Shown here piece by piece: positions 1 through 10,311 of a DNA stretch of 23,968 nt (position 1 is its first letter; each line of letters starts with the position of its first letter). The notes below the pieces were generated by a model, which did not search any database, had not been told where the DNA came from, and worked only from the letters and a program-made list of their open reading frames with translations. Source of the DNA: Sphaeroforma arctica JP610 (lineage: Eukaryota > Opisthokonta > Ichthyosporea > Ichthyophonida); assembly GCF_001186125.1 (NCBI RefSeq), contig NW_014040496.1:20315-44282 (forward strand), in the 5' to 3' direction. A program made the position numbers and the translations under genes.

Positions 1-426
1 AGTAGTAATTTGCTATATGTATAAGCGATTGGTCAGAGTTCGATAAACTTGCTCTAATTCTCTGTCAAAATGTCACTCAATGTTGACTATTTCAATATAT
101 TTTTGCAGAAAATAATTCCATACGTGCTCGAAAGATGTCAATCACGACTACATGTAGTCACGTGCAAGTAGAGGCCACCATACAAAGGCACGATTTGCTA
201 TTAAACGATGTGGAAAAATACTCCTGTTTAATTTATAAATCGTATATCTTCACCGCATGCCAGACCATAATATGAAGCTTTCAAAAATCAACTTACACAT
301 CCATCTGTATTTTGGACAAACTTTTAATATCAGAAACGCCATCGATACATGTTTGTTTCACCAGTGCGGATGACAGTATCGCATTTTTAACACAGCAGCA
401 ACAAAATAGGTTGCCGGCATCCCGAA
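1..426. other. 3' flank of HINT1, no gene seen
   Basis: This stretch lies downstream of the HINT1 stop codon on the minus strand and should include its 3' untranslated region. I see no open frame with recognisable protein similarity and no RNA gene. A minus-strand ATTAAA, a variant polyadenylation signal, falls at 227-232, about 195 bases after the stop; no canonical AATAAA was seen nearer. The transcript end is therefore only a guess. Confidence 0.4.
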
Positions 427-2282
<1,856 letters not shown>

Positions 2283-2291
2283 AGAAGGCAA

Positions 2292-2720
2292 TATTATCTC
2301 TTTATTTATCTATTTATGATATAGTCTATAGAGATTATCATTATTGTAATAAATAGCCCATGAAAATTAAAAATTGTTCAATTTAGATTTAATTATATAA
2401 AAATAAAAAGACCCCCTCTGTTGGAAAAAAAGACCCCTCTATGTTCTAAAAAAGAACCCCTCTGTTCTAAAAAAGAACCAACTCTGTTCTAATTTAAATA
2501 AAAAAATAGAGACCCTCTCTGTTCTAGAAGTCTTTTTTATATATAAAGTAGATATTGGGACTTATGATTCATGAACAGAATTGATTAGTGTTTATTCAGA
2601 ATATTAATTGTGTTTTTATATTCTAGTAAAACAGAAGGATAATTGTGGGTGAACAAGATAGTAGCACATGATAATAATGTGAGTAACCAAAAAACCTAGT
2701 TGGGTTTATATATCGAGGAA
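2292..2720. other. AT-rich upstream region of HINT1
   Basis: This is the 5' flank of HINT1 on the minus strand. It is AT-rich, carries the short tandem array at 2402-2530, and shows no open frame I can assign. The HINT1 promoter should lie here, but no TATA box or other site can be picked out with confidence in such AT-rich sequence. Confidence 0.4.
2402..2530. repeat. Minisatellite, about five units of 21-35 bp
   Basis: Five imperfect units of an A-run followed by GACCCCTCT and GTTCTA lie head to tail. The first four are 21-23 bp; the last is lengthened by extra A/T bases. Substitutions separate the units, so the array is not fresh. It begins about 120 bp upstream of the outer HINT1 ATG, so it may lie in the promoter or 5' leader. 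Confidence 0.8.
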
Positions 2721-3870
2721 AAAGGATGTAGGTCATGCCGACATGTGGCAGTGTACCTCGTTCTGTGATGATTGTGGTTGATTCGTCGGCCATTCGGAGC
2801 CCTGTTCAATATTAATGAGCCTATGGCAAGCGCTGGAGTTGAAGTAATTTACTGTGGCGCCTCCGTCAATTAAAAGTTGGGATTCCATAGATTGGTGAGG
2901 CGTAATCGTGCGTGTGATCTTGGCTACTCGTTTAAAATGCTGTCGAGACAATCGGTAGGGGAAGTTGTTTTATTTGCACGTTGGCTACAAACTACAGTAA
3001 GGTGATTAGATTGATTGCAATTGGTACAGTTCATCGCGGTGGTAGTACATTATCTGGCGTTGTGGGTTTTGTCGCCGCATTTTCCATATGTCTTCGTGCA
3101 GCGTCCAGAGTGGCGCTGTGTCGACCAGCACACGTAGCATTGAAACTTTCAGGGAGGCGGGGCTGGAGGTGCAGTCGTCATAGCATTGGGTGGAGGTGTA
3201 GGTTGAAGTCTGTTGACGGTGTGTGATTGGATGTTATTCATGACTTCCCACTCTTCCACGTACAGACAAAGATCTTGAATAGAGATGATACGGCGCGTGT
3301 TAGTCGAACAACTTAACAGGTCTCTTTTGGTTTGTTCTTGTTGTGACACAGGAAGGCCGGAGTGAAAGAGATCTTGGGTGTAATCGGAAGAAAATGTTGT
3401 TCCTTGTTCACGAGCATGACGAACAAGAAGTTCGCATCGGTATGCCTATTCATGGAGCGGTTCATCGTCTTTACGGTTGAATTTCCGGAAGTAGGCGTAA
3501 TTGATGTTCTTGCATTCCTTTGCCAAGTTATGCTTGAAGCGACGGATTAAGAATTTGAGAAGAAGTGATGGATGACTGAGCAGAATGTCAGTATGCAAGG
3601 ATGTGCGAAGTACAGTGGATAACGATCGCAGGATATCCTGGTGAGATCGTTGGTATGTATGCGCCGGTGACCTTATTATCTGTAGCAAATTGTGATGTAG
3701 GCATGTAAGTGGCGGCAGTGCTGTCGTAGTCGAGAAGGGGGTGGAGATCAGCGGTGTATTCGGTGGCCACGGTGAAATAGAGGTCTGTTTTCCAGGTGTC
3801 ATTTTCAGATCCAGATATATCTAAAATTGTCCATGTTCTTTTGTGGTGACTCTTGTCATTAGTGAACAAC
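2720..3870 (-). mobile_element. LTR retroelement fossil, Gag and protease part
   Basis: Read on the minus strand, this stretch resembles the Gag-protease part of an LTR retrotransposon. The order is a capsid-like segment (about 3870-3350), a Pro-rich linker ending PPPNAMTTAPPAPPP, a cysteine/histidine cluster like paired zinc knuckles (about 3140-3050), and an aspartic-protease-like segment containing GATVNYF (about 2880-2840). The Gag-knuckle-protease order fits Ty3/gypsy; Ty1/copia is not excluded. No LTR was found. The fossil is old and broken in several places, and its reverse transcriptase is absent here. It sits directly upstream of HINT1. Confidence 0.6.
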
Positions 3871-3948
3871 ACGGTGGTGGGTGGGGTGGCGGTGACAATA
3901 GGTCGATGAGTCAGAGGGTAGGCTTCCGGGCGTGGTAGCCGTGTGTGT

Positions 3949-3964
3949 GGGGGGGGGGGGGGGG
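3949..3964 (+). repeat. G16 homopolymer after a GT run
   Basis: Sixteen consecutive G follow a short GT repeat (about 3941-3948). Such tracts are unstable and hard to sequence, so the true length is uncertain. The minus strand would be C16. It lies between the gag-protease fossil and LINE copy A. Confidence 0.9.
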
Positions 3965-4147
3965 TGACTGGTCCCAGGAGGCATATATTAAGGAAAAAGG
4001 GTTATAGCCTGGTTCGATACTAAGTCCGAAAAGAAAAAACCCCCAAAAAAAAACAACCACACTAGTACATTTCAATATGGTGTGAGCTCACTTCAAGAAC
4101 CAACAAATGATGGCACTGCGATCACTACACTGGCAAAACGCTTGTGT

Positions 4148-4361
4148 ACCAATGAGCAGCGTACCATTGAAGTTACCAACTACCGTTCCAAAGTTGTTAC
4201 ATCCACTAAACCGTCCCCTAAAAAACGACCATCCTCTCCAGTACCCGCTTGCTCACCAATGAGCAGCGTACTATTGAAGTTGCCAACTACCGTTCCAAAG
4301 TAGTTAAATCCACAAAACTGTCCACTAGAACACGACCATCCTCTTCAGTACCTAAAGTATT
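4148..4361 (+). repeat. 107-bp tandem duplication in LINE A ORF1 region
   Basis: Two copies of a 107-bp unit stand head to tail, starting at 4148 and 4255, each opening ACCAATGAGCAGCGTAC. They differ at scattered bases, so the duplication is old. Because 107 is not a multiple of three, the second copy is read in a different frame from the first. Confidence 0.85.
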
Positions 4362-4818
4362 AGTCCGCCCAGCAGTTTCTGAAGCACTTATGTCACCTAC
4401 TGGCTCTTCTTCAAAGCAGTATTTCCAAATGGCAAGCCTCCTTCACGCTATACCTTCGAAGAAGTGTGGCGATCCCACCCTATTTTGAATCGTCACCATC
4501 TTCTCTCGTATCTGCCATCGAAACTATTTCCCGAACGCAACCGTCGAGGCCGAGCAACCAGCATCATCCAAATTTGTATTCCTGCTCATGTTGAACCCAG
4601 TTTGAACCGAATTACGAATGATTTCTGGAAGTGGCGCCCTAACGAAAATATCGATCTACGCTCCAATAAGCACACAGATTCAGCCAAAGCAGCATTTATA
4701 TATTATCTTCAAACCAAGCGCGAGGCCCAATGTATCTCCTTCTGAACCCTTTGACGAAATCAATAGATATCGAGATCCTCAAATCTACAACCGACAGCAT
4801 TCATAGGGCGTTTTAATC

Positions 4819-5110
4819 AAAGCGTGGCAACCCCACAACCCAAGACTTCAACGCAATCCAACTACCACATCAGCCGTTTCCCGACTTTTGAAGAAGGCAT
4901 ATCAACTAGAAGCACGTGATGCAGTTGTCGACATGGAAATCAACAATGCAGAACTTGCTAAGAAGATATTCAAAGCGTGACAACCCCACAACCCAAGACT
5001 CCGCACGCAACCTACCTGCCCCATCAGTGGTTTCCCGACTCTTGGAGGAGGCAGATCAACGGGAAACACGTGATGTTGATGACAACATGTAAATTAACAT
5101 AACAGATCCC
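4819..5110 (+). repeat. About 153-bp tandem duplication at the end of the ORF1 region
   Basis: Two units start at 4819 and 4972 with AAAGCGTG, then CAACCCCACAACCCAAGACT, and both continue to a segment encoding a VSRLL-like helix. Each unit ends in a stop. The copies differ by substitutions and short indels. Confidence 0.8.
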
Positions 5111-5154
5111 GTTATCAACTTGTCAGAGGACAAACAATGCTAGGACATATGTAG

Positions 5155-6000
5155 ATGACTCTTCTTAACCCACGAGGTCTCAATATGGATACTCCGACAA
5201 TATCAGATAAGTGTTTGAATGTTATATCGATTTTGGATCAGGTTGATGTTATGTGTGTGGTTGAAACCTGGCGTAAGGTGACTTTTCTAGATCGTGTACG
5301 TTTTTCTACGAAGCATCATATCTTACACCACACTGCACGACACAACCCCTACATCCTTCGCACTGTGGATTTGTATTTTTTTTCCAATCATCACCCATCA
5401 AAATTCAGCCTCATCCATTAGTGACCATGTGCGAAATTCTTCTCCCTCGTTGATATTTGAATGGCTGTATTCTACCTCCCACTCAACTCCTTAATAGAGG
5501 CAGAAGTTGAACAATGCATGAATCCCTTTAAGGCTGGCAACTTTCAAGCAGATGTAGTTGGGGGTGATTTTAATTTCAAAGCTAGACAGTATGGTCACAC
5601 ATCCACGATCAATGAACTGCGCAAAAAGACGGTAGAGGACACTACTCTCAGTGCCTGGCGCCTACAATACCTCCATACGGGAAGACCTACCGGTACGGAG
5701 CACGCGTACCACAGGCCAACAACCTCATCCTCTCTTCAGACACACCTTCTTGCGGATCACAGTATCTACGAAGGCCACAAATTTGGTCTCGATCTTGAGG
5801 TGGTCCAAAATGAATCAAGAATACGTCTTCGGCGAGTGCCTCCGTCTCAATCACTACCCCAGCACCAGAGTCTTCCATCTCACGGCTACAACCGGTATCA
5901 CCACCGACTGCATCATTTACACGAAAAGACCCGCACCCTGTTCTTTCAAGCTAAGATCCGTGAGCATCAACATATGTTACGGTCATGCCTGACAATACAT
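5155..6000 (+). pseudogene. LINE A APE-type endonuclease domain
   Basis: This domain nicks target DNA to prime reverse transcription. The N-terminal part (5155-5420) has an N-P-R-G-L-N start and a hydrophobic strand ending CVVETW, matching the family's LNxRGL and ExW motifs. After stops near 5420 and 5459 the frame resumes at 5461 with YLPLNSL and then VVGGDFN, the catalytic Asp/Asn strand. The fold is split and the usual C-terminal SDH motif was not clearly found, so activity is unlikely. The gene would continue directly into the reverse transcriptase. Confidence 0.75.
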
Positions 6001-6299
6001 GGACCGTCAAACGAATTGGAGCGTATACTTTTCAAAATTGGCGCTACGCAGCGAGCCCTGCCATTTTTGGAAGTTACTACTATGACAATGACAAACCGTG
6101 GGTACAACGACTGCAGAATCACACGTTCCGCCCCCGATCTATTGCCCAGCACACCATTCAAATGTACAGGAATGTTTATCGCACATCAATGTCGATCATC
6201 GCGTCAGCATTGTATACCGGGTGTCCAGGATTCGGGCGCTGCACTGACGGACTATTACCAATACCTCTTCAACTCAACTAACCCACACGTCATCCCACC

Positions 6300-7340
6300 A
6301 GACACAACACCAACACCTACATCGAATGCAATTGTTCTCTCGGAGATGGTGTTGGAGGCAATACTGCGATATCCAGACAACGGTCCTGGTTCAGATGGTA
6401 TCCATATCCTTCTCCTTAAGGCTGCAGTAGAACGATCAACTGAACCCCCGACTATGGGACGCCCTGACCCTGACAGTCCACTTATTAGCATTTTGGCTGA
6501 GGCATTCTCTGCCCTTTTACTGGCTGATACATTCCCTAGAGCTCTTAACTGTACTCTCTTGACAGCCCATCCGAAGAAAGCAAACACGGATATTGCATCG
6601 CTGCCGAATTTCGACCGAAAACCTTAACGCATATTGTTCGACGCAGTTTTTAAGAAGTGCTTCCTACAGCGGATAACAAATCATACAGGATCAACCACCA
6701 ATGCAACTCAAGCTGGTTTTAATTCACGCTACCCCTGCCATACTCATGCCCTAGCCGCGATAAAATCTGAGACACAATCCGAAGACTCCTGGAATGATGT
6801 GTGTCTTGATATTGCTAAAGCATATGATAAGGTGGTCCTCCCGCGCAAATGGATACTGTTGCGCCACGCTGGAATGCCAGAAAACTGGATCAATCGTCTC
6901 CGTGCATTGTTCGAGAATATCCCCACACGGGCAACGTATCCTTTTAGGCTTTCACCTCTATTCCATAGAACGAACGGCAAACTCCAAAGTTCGATTGTCG
7001 GTCACAGCTGTTTATCATTTATATGGACTAGCTATTACGCTTGCGCAATTTCGGCCGAAACTCCTTCGAACCTACATCTTTTTAGACGACACGCGGATGC
7101 AGGCTCTGCAGTCTATTCTGTTGCAACCCTTCTTGGACGCGATCGATGATTGGGGTCGCCAATTTGGTCGAGACCAAGGGATTCTTAAGCCCCGAAAGAA
7201 ATCGTCTTGTATGTTGCATGCGGTACCGCCTCTCCGTATCAAAGAAAATCTCATCACGCCAACGCTAGTAGGCTTTCCAAATGCCAACAATCAAAAGACG
7301 CCTACTAACTCCGCCCATGCCCATGGCGGCGGAACTCTCT
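6300..7340 (+). pseudogene. LINE A reverse transcriptase domain
   Basis: Reverse transcriptase motifs appear in order: PGSDGI (about 6390), a degraded RPIxL stretch at about 6615, QAGF (about 6709), DIAKAYDKV (about 6809; the first catalytic Asp) and IFLDDT (about 7078; the position of the family's Y/F-x-D-D box). The first two motifs are in one frame, which ends at 6627. The next two share that phase after the stop. The F-x-D-D box is in a different frame, so at least two disruptions lie within the domain. Copies B and C carry the same motifs, which supports the reading. Confidence 0.85.
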
Positions 7341-7379
7341 GACATCTACTCGCAGCCTTCTAAATACTTAGGATTTCAA

Positions 7380-8310
7380 CTGTCCTAGGGTATGCCGGGT
7401 ATTAACTTTGTAAAACACATGGACAACTACGTGGCAGCATTACTCCAGGCTATAGTTTTCTTCCGGGCGTACGGGTTTTATGGATTCAGCTGGCGCCATC
7501 CGCAAAATCGGTTGGAAATATTTAAGACATTCATTCTTTCAACGGTCACCCATGGTCTGAACATCATTGCATGGGCTCCACCTGTTTGGCATGCCGCGTT
7601 AAAGCCACTGTACGAGCGATACAACTCAGGACAAATCCAAGCAGCAACCATCATAACAGATACTATATTTCCAAAACTTCCGTACCAGCGCATAAGGCTT
7701 TTTCGCTTCTGCGGATTACTTCCAGCGCCCAGATTTGTGGAGTACCTTAGTGGCTGCCTGGGACTACATCTTGACTCGATCAACAGTACAACCCTACTCG
7801 CACCACTTACGAGACCCGCTTGGACACGTAGAAGACCTACGGATAAATTCCCGTTCAGTATTTACGTTTATCTATAATCAACAGGCGGGTGCACACCTCA
7901 ACACAAAGAACTTCGTAAGCTCCACGAGTAGATCCGACATACTACCACTCAACGTCTCACAACTAAGGCGATAGCAGGCAAGGCTCGCCGCCAATACTTC
8001 TATCGACTTATAAAGTGAGAACCTCTCATCACGGACCGGGACAAGCCTTTATATGATAGCTTTACCCAATACCGTGAACACACCCCAATCTGCCTTTGTG
8101 CCATGATAGCAACCAACACGTTGTCGTTCAAATTGCTTGACTATTGAACTGGTGGATACCTCTGTCCCGTGTGCCCCGAAGATAGGACTTTTACGTCCAG
8201 CCATTTTGCTTGTATCACTTTCCTAATAAGGCGACTTCTGGAGGGCCCTAATCTACCCCCAATTACAACAACTACAGAATCAATCATGAACAGCAGGCAC
8301 CAATTTATCT
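7380..8310 (+). pseudogene. LINE A C-terminal region with Cys/His cluster
   Basis: This is the part downstream of the reverse transcriptase. It has HGLNIIAWAPP near 7550-7583, an R/L-rich stretch near 7700-7850, and then a tail with CPVCPEDRTFTSSHFAC near 8165-8215. That spacing (C-x2-C-x9-H-x2-C) resembles the Cys/His cluster near the C-terminus of many LINE proteins. Several frame changes separate the pieces. The same peptide is recognisable in copy B (about 10690-10640). Confidence 0.7.
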
Positions 8311-8482
8311 CCATCCAGTACTGGTCGATAGGATGATGTTCCCTATACCCCGTCTCAATACTATACTGAAGTAATATTTTCATATTTCGGTACCGACCAA
8401 ATCGTCGAGACTTCTGATACCGCCTATGATATTTCCCGTGTCTATGGCTAGCCAGAATATTCAAAATATATCAGTTGTTTGA

Positions 8483-10023
8483 TCCATCGACATGAGCTAA
8501 CGCACTGTATGTATTCCATCGTTATATCACTCGCCCCAAGCTTCTCGCGGCAGTTCGACAATCTTAACTTCCCTTCAAATTTCCCAGAACTTCTCCGACG
8601 AATATGAAGCCTGATAAGCATGTAGACATATAAATATTTATCTAAATTGTAAATAAATACTATTATCCCTATGTTAAGAGGCTTTTAAAAATAGGAGGCT
8701 ATGAATATGGTCATCAAAAATGCACACCAAATTTATTGTGTTTGATCAAGTAGCTATGTTGATATTTAATCATAGCCTTCGTTTATAATCTTAAATTGAT
8801 TTTGTTTTGTTTTGACAATTCCAAATTTTTTTCTTCAAAATGTGTGTTGTACATTAGCCCTATTTTGATTTAGTGGGCCAAATATGTGTTGTTGCATACG
8901 CCATACATAGGCTACTAAATAAACGAATAAAACATTGCATAGCCTTCTAAAATGGTTCAATTGTTATTTTATATTTAATTAGAAGGCTATGTATGCTATC
9001 ATTGTTATGGTGCCTGGTGGCTATTTTTTGTCTTTCTTTTTCTTCTTTTCCCCATGCTTCGTATAAATATATGTGTTCTGCAGCACAAATGGGATGAACA
9101 CATCAACACAACAGTATTTTGGGTTTGTTTGGTTGACGTCTCGAGAACCAATAGATTGCATTCTATAGAACTTTCAATATGATTGAACTAGAGGATGTAC
9201 AGAACCTTGAAATCAGATAAGTACTAAAAATTTGAATCGAAGTGCAGAACTTTGGCACGACCGGCCAACATAAAATAGAATGAAATCCTCTCATGAAGTA
9301 GGAGCAATACGTAACAGCCGCCTTGCAACATGATTTTAACTAACAACCAAATTCTACCAAGCTGTGCTCATCCCCTGCGCGTCGTAATGTTTTTTCATGT
9401 TATTTATACATCAAGAAATCAGTGGTGAGCTCTTCGTACTATTGAAGCTCAGGGCTTTGAAAGAACAAATCCGTACTAGCTTACCATGGCAACATAATGG
9501 GTAACGTTTGGGATGTAGAGTGATTATGAGCATTTTGCATGTAAATGAGTGTGTGATATTTGCAAACCATGTAAGCAAAACTAAGTGAGTAGTCAGTTAC
9601 AGCATATATCAGTTTATCCAAGAATCAAGGTATACTGCAATCCAGTGATTTTCGACGAACCTTGACAGCGGAAGTGGAATGAAGTTGGAAAACGAATGCA
9701 CTACTAGGTTCTTCGATGTTGAATTAACGAATGAGGGTGCATTTCGCCAGGAAAATTTAGCTCAAGGGTAAACATATAGCGTGGAATGCACCTGCAGAGC
9801 GTTTACAACTTATGTACTAAACTCTGCAATGAACATGGCTTTTCCCGTCAAAATTGTTGCTTGCCTTCAAGCATGAAATTTGTGTATGTATTCTTTTGAT
9901 CAACAGCATGCTACGAAGGTCGCCTGGAAATAAACTTTTGCGAAAGATATTGCAATACGAGGAAGTATTCAACAGTTTGATTGATTGTAAAGAGTTCTTG
10001 AAGCCTTGTACACTGTGTGAGCT
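8483..10023. other. Non-coding AT-rich spacer between inverted LINE copies
   Basis: No open frame with protein character was found on either strand. The left part contains a cluster of short inverted repeats (8686-8996). A polypyrimidine stretch lies at about 9023-9053 and a TATAAATA at 9062-9069, with nothing recognisable downstream. The rest looks like ordinary intergenic sequence. Confidence 0.5.
8686..8996. repeat. Cluster of inverted AAGGCTATG-type repeats, MITE-like
   Basis: The core AGGCTATG or its complement occurs at about 8696-8703 (+), 8771-8779 (-), 8938-8946 (-) and 8983-8991 (+), with flanking A/T also shared. The sequence at 8686-8710 and the complement of 8933-8955 form imperfect inverted ends about 25 bp long. 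CATAGCCTTCTAA (from 8938) and its complement (near 8979-8991) form a hairpin with a loop of about 30 bases. This looks like a small foldback or MITE element, perhaps two overlapping ones. No target duplication was established. Confidence 0.5.
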
Positions 10024-10240
10024 TAAATGAGCCTTTTCTTATAGATTGGTAAGGCTAGCCAGCTTTATATTAAAATAGGTGAATGACTGAACCTACGTAG
10101 TACCGCAAGGGCTTTGATCTTAGTCCGCACGATCCGCTCCGAGGTAGATTTATTTGTACTATATTGGTTGGTTCAGTCATTCACCTACTTTTCCACAAAA
10201 CTGGCTAGCTTTACAAAACTATAAGAAAAGACTCATTTTA
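10024..10240. mobile_element. MITE / foldback element with about 70-bp inverted arms
   Basis: Left arm 10024-10093 and right arm 10170-10240 are inverted copies of each other at about 80 percent by eye, separated by 76 bases. The outer ends read AAATGAG and the inner ends share AGGTGAATGACTGAACC exactly. The element is about 217 bp with no coding capacity, as expected of a non-autonomous DNA transposon derivative. TA lies close to both outer ends, which could fit a TA-targeting family, but the exact boundary and target duplication are not clear. It sits in the spacer between LINE copies A and B. Confidence 0.75.
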
Positions 10241-10311
10241 TACCAAGAAGGGTAAGGTTATCATCAGCAATTCTGGTTTGGAGTATAGTTGGAGGCTGGC
10301 CGGTACCACAC

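Larger units (their letters stand above)
4082..5110 (+). pseudogene. LINE A ORF1-like region
   Basis: Open fragments in several frames encode a Ser/Thr/Pro/Lys-rich protein without a recognisable fold. One fragment (4082-4303) and the next (4249-4488) share the peptide TNEQRTIEV because the DNA is duplicated. The distal part reads as charged, probably helical sequence, with VSRLL followed by acidic and basic residues, ending at stops at 4978-4980 and about 5090. Its place just before the endonuclease frame is where ORF1 lies in non-LTR elements. I infer ORF1 from position and composition only; no zinc knuckle or RRM is visible. Confidence 0.5.
4080..8482 (+). mobile_element. LINE (non-LTR retrotransposon) copy A, degenerate
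   Basis: This is a nearly full-length non-LTR retrotransposon. It has an ORF1-like Ser/Pro/Thr-rich part (4080-5110), an APE-type endonuclease (from 5155, with GGDFN near 5560-5575), a reverse transcriptase (6380-7150) and a C-terminal part with a Cys-Pro-Val-Cys cluster near 8160. The 3' limit is placed by comparison with copy B: the two match through GTTGTTTG at about 8474-8481 and then diverge. No poly-A tail is seen at that point. The reading frame is broken by stops near 5420 and 5459, a frame change near 6620, another near 6910, and more after 7340, so the copy is not coding. No RNase H domain was seen. The clade is left open. Confidence 0.85.

Noticed and set aside
2402-2530. CRISPR-like array
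   Set aside because: The units are 21-35 bp, imperfect, and have no unique spacers between conserved repeats; the context is eukaryotic.
2981-3226. 81-codon plus-strand open frame
   Set aside because: It is the complement of the gag-protease fossil on the minus strand, and its Arg/Cys/Ser-rich product has no family character.
3999-4020. GGTTCGATACT as a tRNA B box, SINE head or primer-binding site
   Set aside because: The flanks do not pair as a T-stem, no A box lies at the right distance, and no CCA-end complement is present.
8141-8464. 107-codon minus-strand frame
   Set aside because: It is the complement of the LINE A 3' region, whose plus-strand reading (the Cys/His tail) is shared with copy B.
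9023-9120. Polypyrimidine stretch and TATAAATA as a promoter
   Set aside because: No open frame, exon-like segment or RNA gene follows on the plus strand; TATA motifs are common by chance in AT-rich DNA.
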